Source: CAVSWT01 sp963775245 (lineage in GTDB: Bacteria; Bacteroidota; Ignavibacteria; Ignavibacteriales; Ignavibacteriaceae). Taken from it: a stretch of 64,000 nt of DNA. The position numbers and the translations under genes were made by a program. Under the pieces are notes generated by a model. The model was not told the DNA's origin. It saw nothing but the letters and a program-made list of their open reading frames with translations, and did no database searches. Shown in pieces: positions 38,538 through 47,366 of this stretch. The stretch is from contig CAVZID010000005.1 of NCBI GenBank assembly GCA_963775245.1, positions 62,001 to 126,000 of the forward strand, given 5' to 3'. Every line of letters starts with the position of its first letter. The stretch's first letter is position 1.

Positions 38538-39103
38538 TTAATCTTGTTCTATTTTAAATAAAGCTTCGCTTAGTAAGTCACATTTATGAATTTAATGAAT
38601 CTCCGCAACTGAATGCCTTAAGAATGATAATTGTATAAACTTAAATAATTATAAATTTTTGAAAGCATAAAAATAGTTCAAAAAATATGCCTGCCCAAAT
38701 TATTTATTTACATATATAATTTCACCAAATTTATTTGGTGGTTCGTCTATATTGTGGATTATTATAATAATCATTTTCATTATGAATAAGTTAAACTTGT
38801 AAGCATTATTTATTTTGAAGTAGACACTTCATAAGAAAATTATTTAAAGGATTAAAAATTTTAACGTTAAGAAGAATAAAACAATATTTGTTATGTTTAA
38901 GTATTTAACAAGAAACTTTAATGATATGTAGTAAAACTATAGATATCAAAGAAAAACAATAGCGTTCAATCATAGTATCCCATACGATTAGAAAATACCC
39001 TAAGTAAGTAAATTCTATACAAGATTTAAGGTTTTACCTTATATAATTCAAATTTTATATAAAATATATTAACCTCGAGTTTAAGTAAAGAAATTAGGAT
39101 ATT
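38538..39103. other. Divergent intergenic region (566 bp) between the EPS run and the beta-helix gene
   Basis: Very AT-rich, with no convincing gene. It must contain the promoter of the 25-gene minus-strand run and that of the plus-strand gene at 39104. I see one clean inverted repeat (38723-38740) and no -24/-12 element of good quality on either strand. An AACCTCGAGTTTAAG stretch sits about 35 nt before the plus-strand start. Confidence 0.5.
38723..38740. promoter_or_regulatory. Inverted repeat CACCAAAT-TT-ATTTGGTG
   Basis: A perfect 8-bp dyad with a 2-bp spacer lies about 185 bp upstream of the minus-strand EPS run and 365 bp upstream of the divergent beta-helix gene. It is a plausible operator for a dimeric regulator. 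The evidence is symmetry only. Confidence 0.35.
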
Positions 39104-41488
39104 ATGAAAACTATAATAACAAAAATCGCCTTAATTATCGTGCTGGTATCTGCTAGCATTAATGCTACTAATTATTATCTTTCAAATTCTGGGAATGATT
39201 CAAATTCTGGAATTACCCCCTCTTCCCCTTGGAAATCATTATCAAAACTTAATTCTATTGTCTTAAAACCTGGAGATAATGTTTGTTTCAAAAAAGGTGA
39301 CAGTTGGAATAGTAATTGGACTATATCAAATTCTGGAACTGAAAATAATCCCATATACATTAAAAGTTATGGTGAAGGTTTAAAACCAGTCCTTGATGGA
39401 GCAAGCACATTACAGTATTTAATTCAATTAAATATGGATGTCAGCTATATTATATTTGATGATTTATTTCTTAAAGACTGCAACCCCCAGTATTCTGGCG
39501 GACCAAGAAGTTTAATTTATGGTAGGTCCAATAATAGAAATATAATTATAAAAAATTGTACTTTTAGACAAAAAGTGATTTCAACAAGTTCTGATTATGC
39601 AGCGATTTATGCAAAAGATCCAAGTTATTTTACAATAGATAGTTGTGATTTTAGTGGTGGCTGTCAAATGATACATTTTCAATCAAACAACACTAATCAT
39701 AGAGACGTTCATCATATTAACATTACAAATAATTATTTTCATGATATGAACGCTAGACTTTATAACAATAAAACATATGACGGACAATTTGGGTTGGCAA
39801 TAAAAATGTCAATGAGCTATCCAGCAGGAATTGGTAATGTTCTTGGACAAGAAGGAATTGTAAGAGATATAAATATATCTGGAAATAGATTTTATAAGCT
39901 TTCTGGAAATGCTATCTGGCATGAAGATACAAGAAATACTCAAGAGAAAACATCCGAATACCCTCAAGGTGTCCCTATTTGGTTAGTTGCTGGTAAAACA
40001 AGTTATAATATAAATGTAACAAATAACTACGCTAAATTAGTAGAATGGGGATTTATTGATTGGGGTAGAATTACAGACAGAGGCGGTCTATTTCCATGGA
40101 GTAATTGTTCAAGCAATATAATTGATTCATGTGGTTTCGATATTAGTGGAAATCCAACTACAAATTATCCAACAAATGCTATAAATACACATGCTTGGAA
40201 GCAAGTTTACATTGAAAATAATATCATAAGTAATGTTGCAACAAACAGCGGTGATGGGAAAGGAATAATATTGGATTATTCATCTGATTCTAAAAAATTT
40301 ATATGCGACAGTGTAGTTGTTAGGAATAATATTGTAAGTGGGACAGGTGTAAATAGTAAACTCAATTATGCGGCAGCAATTCATCTCAGTTCAGCAGAAA
40401 GGTGTTCTGTATATAATAATATTTGTTATGATAATAAAGCAGGAATTTGTGTTGAATCGAGTACATCCACTGATAATTTTATATGCAATAATACAATGGA
40501 TGGAAATATCTATGGATTTTGGTTTGGAAGCCCTGCAGTTAGAACCATATTAAAGAACAATGCAATAACCAATAATAAAACTTATGGAATAAAAAATAAT
40601 ACAAATTTAATTTACGATTATAATGGTTTTCATAATAATGGAAAGGATTACTCTTCGGGCCAGCAGGGTAACAATGATGTATTCGGAAATCCACATTATC
40701 TCAATTTATCAAAGTATAATTATGAATTAGACAGTAATTCTGCTTTCATTGATCAAGGCACTAACATCGGAATATCTAAAGATATTATGAATAACCCAAG
40801 AACAAATAGCATTGACATTGGAGCATATGAGTTTAGTAAAAATACGCAAGACAACCAAAAGGTATATGTAAATATTAAGATCTTTTTGCAAGGACCATAT
40901 TCAAATGGTTCGATGTTAACTAGTTATAGAAATGAAGGATTAATTCCTTTCATTGATCCATATTTAAAATCCTTAACAGTTAAATCATTACCTGAGAATA
41001 TAGTTGATTGGATTTATATAGAATTAAGAAGTAGTAAGTTTGCTAATTCTAAAGTGGCTCAAAGGTCGGCATTTTTAAGATCCGATGGTATGATTGTGGA
41101 CATTGACGGTAAAAGTATGGTTGCTATTAATAATATTACTCCTGGCAATTATTATATCGTTATTAAGCATAGAAATCATTTAAGTGTTATGACTAGAAAT
41201 CCAATTTATATTTCATTAACTTCGCGACTATTTGATTTTACCTTAACTCCTGACTCAGCTTATGGAACTAATGCATTGGTTAAATTAGAAAATGGAGTTT
41301 ATGGAATGTATTCTGGGGATGGTGATGGAAATGGAATAATAAATATTAATGATTATAACAGTGTCAGTAATAATATATTTAAATCTGGTTATAATTCTGG
41401 AGATCTTGATTTGAATTCAATTATTAATGTACTTGACTATAGTAAAAGTTGTAAGAATCTTTTAAAAAGTTCACAAGTTCCGAATTAA
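39104..41488 (+). CDS. Secreted right-handed parallel beta-helix protein with dockerin-like C terminus
   Basis: A 794-residue protein with a signal peptide (1-21, cleavage near SINA-TNYY). A long parallel beta-helix (about 22-580) is rich in INNCTF/NNYF-like coils, and the fold is typical of polysaccharide lyases and epimerases. A following region starting VYVNIKIFLQGPY (about 586) belongs to a C-terminal module common in Bacteroidota secreted proteins. It ends with two calcium-binding dockerin-like loops, DGDGNGIININDYN and DLDLNSIINVLDYS (about 738-790), and SSQVPN. No standard T9SS sorting domain is present, unlike its paralogue at 42036. It probably acts on the exopolysaccharide outside the cell. 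Confidence 0.75.
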   Translation: MKTIITKIALIIVLVSASINATNYYLSNSGNDSNSGITPSSPWKSLSKLNSIVLKPGDNVCFKKGDSWNSNWTISNSGTENNPIYIKSYGEGLKPVLDGASTLQYLIQLNMDVSYIIFDDLFLKDCNPQYSGGPRSLIYGRSNNRNIIIKNCTFRQKVISTSSDYAAIYAKDPSYFTIDSCDFSGGCQMIHFQSNNTNHRDVHHINITNNYFHDMNARLYNNKTYDGQFGLAIKMSMSYPAGIGNVLGQEGIVRDINISGNRFYKLSGNAIWHEDTRNTQEKTSEYPQGVPIWLVAGKTSYNINVTNNYAKLVEWGFIDWGRITDRGGLFPWSNCSSNIIDSCGFDISGNPTTNYPTNAINTHAWKQVYIENNIISNVATNSGDGKGIILDYSSDSKKFICDSVVVRNNIVSGTGVNSKLNYAAAIHLSSAERCSVYNNICYDNKAGICVESSTSTDNFICNNTMDGNIYGFWFGSPAVRTILKNNAITNNKTYGIKNNTNLIYDYNGFHNNGKDYSSGQQGNNDVFGNPHYLNLSKYNYELDSNSAFIDQGTNIGISKDIMNNPRTNSIDIGAYEFSKNTQDNQKVYVNIKIFLQGPYSNGSMLTSYRNEGLIPFIDPYLKSLTVKSLPENIVDWIYIELRSSKFANSKVAQRSAFLRSDGMIVDIDGKSMVAINNITPGNYYIVIKHRNHLSVMTRNPIYISLTSRLFDFTLTPDSAYGTNALVKLENGVYGMYSGDGDGNGIININDYNSVSNNIFKSGYNSGDLDLNSIINVLDYSKSCKNLLKSSQVPN

Positions 41489-41814
41489 TATTGCTTTCAA
41501 TCTAAGTGATTTACAAAATAAACTTATAAATACAAAGTTTATATCTATTTTATTTAATTTCATTTATTGTTGCAAATTTGTTTGTCTGTAAGACCCCCAA
41601 ATAATTATGTCATATCTTATTTGAAATAATCCCAAACTTTAATATCCAAAAATAAAGTTAATTCCCTTAATATTTAATGTGTTCTTTTGAGGTCATCAAA
41701 CATATTATTTTGCAAATCACTATTATTATCACGAATTATTTTCGGCATATGGAAAATTTTTCCGACAACTAATAATAATTCCTCATTAATTTAAATAATT
41801 CTTAGTATTTTTAT

Positions 41815-41830
41815 TGGCACGTATTGTGCA
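41815..41830 (+). promoter_or_regulatory. Candidate sigma-54 (-24/-12) promoter
   Basis: TGGCACG-TATT-GTGCA matches the consensus TGGCACR-N4-TTGCW with one mismatch, keeping the invariant GG and GC at the right spacing. A start near 41842 would give a leader of about 190 nt before the gene at 42036. The GGAAAA-T-TTTTCC dyad centred about 85 bp upstream of that start is at a typical distance for an activator site. The window encodes an NtrC-type activator at 60618. Confidence 0.45.
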
Positions 41831-41860
41831 CCTTATCAGTAGCCAATTTTTGTGATTTTC

Positions 41861-41876
41861 ATCACTTTTCAGTGAT
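41861..41876. promoter_or_regulatory. Inverted repeat ATCACT-TTTC-AGTGAT
   Basis: A perfect 6-bp dyad with a 4-nt spacer, preceded by another GTGA/TCAC pair (41852-41865). It lies just downstream of the putative -24/-12 promoter, where a bound repressor would block initiation. Symmetry is the only evidence. Confidence 0.3.
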
Positions 41877-41912
41877 TTAAATAAGTTTGGGAATAAATTA
41901 TTTGTTTAATGT

Positions 41913-41937
41913 TTCTTCCTTTTATAAAAAGGAAGAA
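41913..41937 (+). repeat. Leader hairpin (11-bp perfect stem, 3-nt loop)
   Basis: TTCTTCCTTTT (41913-41923) pairs exactly with AAAAGGAAGAA (41927-41937) around ATA. It lies about 100 nt before the start codon at 42036 and has no T tract after it, so it looks like an mRNA-stabilising or regulatory leader structure rather than a terminator. Confidence 0.5.
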
Positions 41938-42035
41938 GAAATAAATTCTAAAAAATATAGAAATATTATTTTAGAATTTCTGCACTTTAGTGATAAATCT
42001 AATATTTGGAATTAATTAAGTCTCGAGGTTTACAA

Positions 42036-45000
42036 ATGAATAAGAAGTTTTATCTAATAGCTCTTTTTTTCCTATTTACTATAGCTATTTTTTCACAAAC
42101 AACGTATTATGTTTCATCATCAAAAGGAAGTGATTCAAACTCAGGAAAGTCCTCCTCATCTCCTTGGAAAAGTATGAATAAATTAAATTCAACAAAATTT
42201 TATCCGGGAGATAAAATATTATTTCAAAAAGGAGATTCTTGGATTGGACAATGGAGTTTACAATATTCTGGAACTTCATCACAACCAATTTATATAGGAA
42301 ACTTTGGTAGTGGCTCTGCACCAATAATAAGTGGAAATAATTCATTAGCATATTTACTTCGTCTATATGATGATGTTAAGTATGTTACTATTGAAGAAAT
42401 ATATTTCAAAGATTGTGATCCAGATGGATCAGGCGGAATTAATGGATTAATTTACGGCACTTCCAATAATTCAAATATCATAATAAATAACTGTACTTTT
42501 TCTCAAGCGAAAGCTTCAAACAATGCTGATTATGCATTAATTTATATGAAGGATCCAAGTTATTTAACTATTGAGAATTGTGATTTAAGCGGTAAAAGTC
42601 AAGCAATACACCTCAGATCTAATTATAGAAACCACCGCGATGTGCACCATATTACCATAAAGAGTAATAATATTCATGACATTTCAGATTGGGCTCTTGG
42701 TAGAGGTATCAGATTTAGTTCATATTATGCTACTGGGGTTGGTTCTACGATTGGACAAGAAGGGATTGTTCGTGATATAACTATAAGTGATAATAAATTT
42801 ACCAAAATAGGAAGTACAGCAATATTTCATGAAGATATTCAAAATTCTTCAGGAACGGCAATATGGTTAGAAGCCGGAAAAACTTCATATAATATCAATA
42901 TACTTAGAAATACAGTTTACCTTGTGGAGTGGGGATTTATTGATTGGGGAAGAATAACTGATAGAAATGGTAAGTTTGGGTGGAGTTATGTTGCAGGGAA
43001 TAAAATTGATCATTGCGGTTTTGATTTTAATAGCAATGTAACAACTAGGTATCCAACTAATGCTATTAATACACACGCATGGAACGATGTATTTATAGAA
43101 GATAATGTAGTTACAACTGTTGGAACTAATAGCGGTGATGGGAAAGCAATAATTTTAGATCATTCATCATCTATCTCAGCTTCAGGGGTTAGAACTGTTT
43201 ATCCTTGTGATGGTGTAGTTGTAAGAAGAAATATTGTAAGTGGTTGTAGGTATGGGAGTACTGGTTATGGTGGAGGAATTCATATATATGATGGAACAAA
43301 CTGTAAAATTTATAATAATGTAAGTTTTAATAACGAATCTGGAATTACAATAGAGGGTAAAAATAGTACAAATAACTTAGTCTATAATAATACTTGCGAT
43401 GGGAACGATGCTGGTTTTTGGTTTGGCTCAATTGGTGTCGGAAATTTAATTAAAAACAATATTTTTTCAAATAATAAAAATTATGGAATTAAAAATAATA
43501 CTAATTTAGTTTATGATTATAATTGTTTTTATAATAATGGGAAAGATTATTTATCAGGCTCTTATATAGCACATGATGTTAGAGGTAATCCTAAATATGC
43601 GAATGCTTCAAATCATAATTATCAACTTTTATCAGGCTCTGTTGCAATAGATAAAGGAACAACTATTACTGGTTTATCAACCGATATTCTCGGCAATTTA
43701 GTTAAAGGTAATGTAGATATCGGGGCTTATCAATATTCATCAGGTTCAACTTCATCGGTTCCTTCAGCCCCCTCTCTGAATTCGCCATCAAATGGCTCAA
43801 CAGACATTTCTACAAGCCCAACACTGACTTGGAACTCTTCAACTGGAGCTACGTCATATTCATTACAGGTTTCTACTAGCTCAAGCTTCAACTCATTTGT
43901 TCTAAACCTTAATAATATAACATCAAATTCAAATCAACTTACAAATCTTTCTGAGAATACAAAATATTACTGGAGAGTTAATGCACAAAATTCGTCTGGC
44001 ACAAGTTCATGGTCTTCAATCTATAGTTTTACTACTCAGGGGATCATTACTCCACCAACTCCAAATGGAAATTTTATTTCGATAAATTCGGAAAATGGAA
44101 CTTTAAGCGGAGATGCCCATTTTAAAGTAAAATCAGGTTCAATTAGTTCTAAAGTTGCTTACTTTTTAAATACATCTAGTTATATACAATTTAATTTAAC
44201 CCTTGATAAAGCCGGTCAATGGTATGCTTGGGGTAGAATGTTTTTTGAATCATCTGGAAGTCCATGTAATTCATTTTACATCCAAGTGGATAATGGCACT
44301 AAGCTCACTTTCGGAAATAGCAATTTTAATTATGATAAATGGAATTGGGAAGGTTACGGGACAACAAAATTGCCTATTGGAAATTTAAGCGCCGGGACTC
44401 ATACTATAAGGGTTTATGGTAGAGAAGCACGTGAAACTGTAATGTTAGATGTTTTACTACTTACTCCAGATGAAAATTTTATTCCATCAGATAACGTGAA
44501 ACAATCAAATAATGGAACAATGGTGTTTGCTGCTGAAAATGCTCAATTGATTAATGACGCTGCATTTAGAATTAAAGCTGGTTCAATAGGTCAGAAAGTA
44601 GCTTATTGCCCCAACACAAGTAGCCAAATAAAATTTTCATTTAATGTTACGGAAAGTGGAAGTTATTATGCTTGGGGACGAATGTACTTCGAATCTTCAG
44701 GTAACCCTAGAAATTCGTTTTATCTACAAGTAGATAATGGTCCAAAACTAACTTTTGGGAATAGTAATAATTCATATGACAAATGGCATTGGGAAGGTCA
44801 TAGTTTAATTCCACTACCAATTGGTACCTTAACTGCAGGTAATCATACAATTACAGTATCCGGAAGAGAAGCTTATATAACGGTAATGTTAAATCAATTA
44901 TTAATTACCAACGATGCCTATTTTGTTCCTACAGATAATAATGTTACTTTTTCAAAACCTTCTGACTCAACTAATTATTCAATAAATTTGGAAGAACCCT

Positions 45001-45263
45001 CTAGCTATAAATTGTCTCAGAATTACCCCAATCCATTTAACCCAAGTACAACAATAAGTTTTTCAGTTCCTAAAGATGGAATGGTTTCTTTAAAAGTATA
45101 TAATATATTGGGAGCTCAGGTTGCATCTTTAGTAGATGAGGTTAAATCAACAGGAACTTATAATATTAAGTTTGATGCAAGTAATTTAGCAAGCGGGATT
45201 TATTTATATAAACTCATAACTCCTGATTATGTTCAAACTAAAAAAATGATATTAGTGAAATAG
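42036..45263 (+). CDS. Secreted beta-helix protein with FN3-like, two CBM-like modules and T9SS sorting domain
   Basis: The 1075-residue product starts at the ATG behind GAGGTTT, 30 nt inside the longest frame. It has a signal peptide (about 1-20) and a parallel beta-helix (about 22-565) that is strongly similar along its length to the 39104 product. An FN3-like domain follows (about 575-668). Two carbohydrate-binding-like modules (about 677-818 and 825-968) share YAWGRM, KLTFGN, WEG and GRE motifs with the protein encoded at 1848. A T9SS sorting domain with NYPNPFNPST (about 988-1075) closes it. It is likely a surface-displayed lyase, epimerase or binding protein for the locus polysaccharide. 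A terminator follows 29 nt after the stop. Confidence 0.82.
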   Translation: MNKKFYLIALFFLFTIAIFSQTTYYVSSSKGSDSNSGKSSSSPWKSMNKLNSTKFYPGDKILFQKGDSWIGQWSLQYSGTSSQPIYIGNFGSGSAPIISGNNSLAYLLRLYDDVKYVTIEEIYFKDCDPDGSGGINGLIYGTSNNSNIIINNCTFSQAKASNNADYALIYMKDPSYLTIENCDLSGKSQAIHLRSNYRNHRDVHHITIKSNNIHDISDWALGRGIRFSSYYATGVGSTIGQEGIVRDITISDNKFTKIGSTAIFHEDIQNSSGTAIWLEAGKTSYNINILRNTVYLVEWGFIDWGRITDRNGKFGWSYVAGNKIDHCGFDFNSNVTTRYPTNAINTHAWNDVFIEDNVVTTVGTNSGDGKAIILDHSSSISASGVRTVYPCDGVVVRRNIVSGCRYGSTGYGGGIHIYDGTNCKIYNNVSFNNESGITIEGKNSTNNLVYNNTCDGNDAGFWFGSIGVGNLIKNNIFSNNKNYGIKNNTNLVYDYNCFYNNGKDYLSGSYIAHDVRGNPKYANASNHNYQLLSGSVAIDKGTTITGLSTDILGNLVKGNVDIGAYQYSSGSTSSVPSAPSLNSPSNGSTDISTSPTLTWNSSTGATSYSLQVSTSSSFNSFVLNLNNITSNSNQLTNLSENTKYYWRVNAQNSSGTSSWSSIYSFTTQGIITPPTPNGNFISINSENGTLSGDAHFKVKSGSISSKVAYFLNTSSYIQFNLTLDKAGQWYAWGRMFFESSGSPCNSFYIQVDNGTKLTFGNSNFNYDKWNWEGYGTTKLPIGNLSAGTHTIRVYGREARETVMLDVLLLTPDENFIPSDNVKQSNNGTMVFAAENAQLINDAAFRIKAGSIGQKVAYCPNTSSQIKFSFNVTESGSYYAWGRMYFESSGNPRNSFYLQVDNGPKLTFGNSNNSYDKWHWEGHSLIPLPIGTLTAGNHTITVSGREAYITVMLNQLLITNDAYFVPTDNNVTFSKPSDSTNYSINLEEPSSYKLSQNYPNPFNPSTTISFSVPKDGMVSLKVYNILGAQVASLVDEVKSTGTYNIKFDASNLASGIYLYKLITPDYVQTKKMILVK

Positions 45264-45292
45264 ATTAAAATATAATTATAATAACAATTGTT

Positions 45293-45320
45293 AAAGACGG
45301 GTTTATACCCGTCTTTTTTT
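45293..45320 (+). terminator. Rho-independent terminator between convergent genes
   Basis: AAAGACGGGT (45293-45302) pairs perfectly with ACCCGTCTTT (45307-45316) around TTAT, followed by a T tract. It begins 29 nt after the plus-strand beta-helix gene and directly abuts the stop of the minus-strand gene at 45320, so it may act in both directions. Confidence 0.88.
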
Positions 45321-47134
45321 TACCAAAACCTATTCCATTTATTCTTAATTAATCTCAGTATTACTTCTATTGTTGTAAGCTTACCAATAATATTTAAGTC
45401 TTTTTCAAGATAAATTTTCTCCAAATAAGAATCTGTAATATACTCCCTTATTAAGGCTTCTTTTGAGAATACTAATTCATTTATAAAATTCACATGCTTG
45501 TGATTTAACCATAGTTCCCAATTTTCAAGTAATCCATGATTTTTATTCATAAATAATCTCTTGGATATACCATTAATGATTCTACTGTATCTGTTATAAT
45601 TTTTATAGTAAAAATTTCCTTTTAACACTATATCCGGACGTGTATTTTTAATTGGAATTTTAATTAAACTTGGAAGAGAACAAGACATTAAATACGATTG
45701 CAAAAGAAATTCATTCCTGCTCCACCAATTTTCTTTTGCTTTCCTAGCTGTTTTTAATGCACTAAATTCAATTGAAAATGCAAGATCAATAATTTCATTA
45801 TCCCATGCAGTTACTCTCATTGTATTAAAATTATTCGCTATTTTATATTCTCCTAAAAAATGAATTTTAGACGCGATATAAATAATATAGGAAATATAAA
45901 ATTCTTCGCTTAAAAAATTTCCAAATTTATTCTGTAAAAAATTGAAATCCATCAAAGTATAATCATAAAATGATTCAAATTTACTACTAAATATTGATGA
46001 CCATAATTTTCTATCAATATCAATACGTCCTGTTCTAAAAGCCTCCATAATATGAATTGGTGTCAATGCAGGCATTCCAATATGACCTCTAAACATAGTA
46101 TCCATCATTATCCCACTTATTACCAATTTATGATCGGGCAAAAGTTCTTTTAATCTCGAATAAACATATAATAAAGTTGATCGTAAAATTCCCTGAAGAC
46201 CCGATGACAAATAAACAGTTTCCAATATGTAATGAGGGAGATTATTAATAAAATCTTCTCCGAAGTCAATTACTTTATGAGATAGGTTTAGTTTTTTTGT
46301 TGTTTTTGAAGCTGCAATTATATCGTCACACCCTTCTTCACCATAAGTGTAAGCAGTTATTAAATCTTTATTAGGAGCTAAAGCAAGGTTTGTTCTGGCG
46401 TCCCAACCACCTGACAAAGCTACTGCTATTTTTTTATTATCGTTATTAAAATTAGCATGAATTCGTTTTTCGAAAATTTCTTTGGCATATTCTAAAGCTT
46501 GTTCACCATTTAATAAATTTTCTTTTTTTATGAATTTATTACTATACTCTTTTAGTATAAATGTGTTCTCATTTTGATTATAAACTAATATTGAAGCCGC
46601 CGGCATTGAATAAACATTTTCTAAAAAAGTAATATCTTCTATACCAAAATTAAAAAACAGATAATTGTACAACCATTTCTCATTAAACTTATTATCATTT
46701 AACAATTTACAAAAGGATGATAATTCTGTTGAGAAAATAAAAGTGCTATTTTTAATATAATAATAAACCGGATGCTGCGATCGTCTGTCACTTATTAAAT
46801 AATATTTGTTAATTTTTTTATTGTAAGCTATAATTGAGAAAACTCCGTTCAGGGTTTTCAAATTATCAAAATGTTCATTTTCTAAATTTTCTATTATATA
46901 AGCAAAGGGGACCTGTTTAAAATCTAGGAGATCACCTGCAAATCCAACAAACCAAATATTGTTTTCATAAAATTTTTTACCTAATAGTGGTTCATCTTTA
47001 AGATATGCAATGGAAAAAGAAATAAATTGATTCAGAGTAAAATTTTTAACCTCTAAATTATTTGATAAATCTATAATGCGGTCATCATTACTTAATTGAG
47101 ATTGGTTAATATTGTGGACTAAAAAGCTGCCCAT
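45320..47134 (-). CDS. Asparagine synthetase-related protein lacking the glutaminase cysteine
   Basis: A 604-residue AsnB-superfamily protein. The N-terminal Ntn-like domain (about 1-200) begins M-G-S rather than M-C-G, so it should not hydrolyse glutamine. The synthetase domain retains the PP-loop ALSGGWDARTN (about 242-252). It may form an amide or ester by adenylating a carboxylate with a different nitrogen or oxygen donor. It stands alone on the minus strand, convergent with the beta-helix gene and divergent from the methyltransferase gene, and is the third such protein in the window. Confidence 0.75.
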   Translation of the reverse strand: MGSFLVHNINQSQLSNDDRIIDLSNNLEVKNFTLNQFISFSIAYLKDEPLLGKKFYENNIWFVGFAGDLLDFKQVPFAYIIENLENEHFDNLKTLNGVFSIIAYNKKINKYYLISDRRSQHPVYYYIKNSTFIFSTELSSFCKLLNDNKFNEKWLYNYLFFNFGIEDITFLENVYSMPAASILVYNQNENTFILKEYSNKFIKKENLLNGEQALEYAKEIFEKRIHANFNNDNKKIAVALSGGWDARTNLALAPNKDLITAYTYGEEGCDDIIAASKTTKKLNLSHKVIDFGEDFINNLPHYILETVYLSSGLQGILRSTLLYVYSRLKELLPDHKLVISGIMMDTMFRGHIGMPALTPIHIMEAFRTGRIDIDRKLWSSIFSSKFESFYDYTLMDFNFLQNKFGNFLSEEFYISYIIYIASKIHFLGEYKIANNFNTMRVTAWDNEIIDLAFSIEFSALKTARKAKENWWSRNEFLLQSYLMSCSLPSLIKIPIKNTRPDIVLKGNFYYKNYNRYSRIINGISKRLFMNKNHGLLENWELWLNHKHVNFINELVFSKEALIREYITDSYLEKIYLEKDLNIIGKLTTIEVILRLIKNKWNRFW

Positions 47135-47366
47135 GGGCTCCCTTTTTGAATTTAAATATAAAAATAATTTTTAAATTTAAATAAATAAACTATAAATGAT
47201 TAATGAATTATTTATTAAATTTGATTTAAGATATGGCCATCACATTCAGCTATATTATTAATTATAAAAATTATTTAATATTTTTAAAAATTATTTATTT
47301 AACTACTAAGTGAATTTCATTAAATCCATCAGTTTGGATTAATCTTGTTATAAAATTTAGGTGAAT

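Larger units (their letters stand above)
41489..42035. other. Intergenic region (547 bp) before the second beta-helix gene
   Basis: There is no gene, but several control-like elements: a -24/-12-like promoter (41815-41830), a GGAAAA-T-TTTTCC dyad (41751-41763), an ATCACT-TTTC-AGTGAT dyad (41861-41876) and a strong hairpin (41913-41937). The part just after the preceding stop holds only a weak 6-bp AAACTT/AAGTTT hairpin that could end the upstream transcript. Confidence 0.5.

Noticed and set aside
38640..38900. A -24/-12 promoter for the long EPS run
   Set aside because: The nearest candidate, around 38600-38618, has GC and CC one base too close together; no other match was found on either strand.
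47135..47360. A -24/-12 promoter at TGGCCATCACATTCAGC (minus strand of about 47232-47252)
   Set aside because: The spacing between the GG and GC elements is two bases too long for sigma-54.
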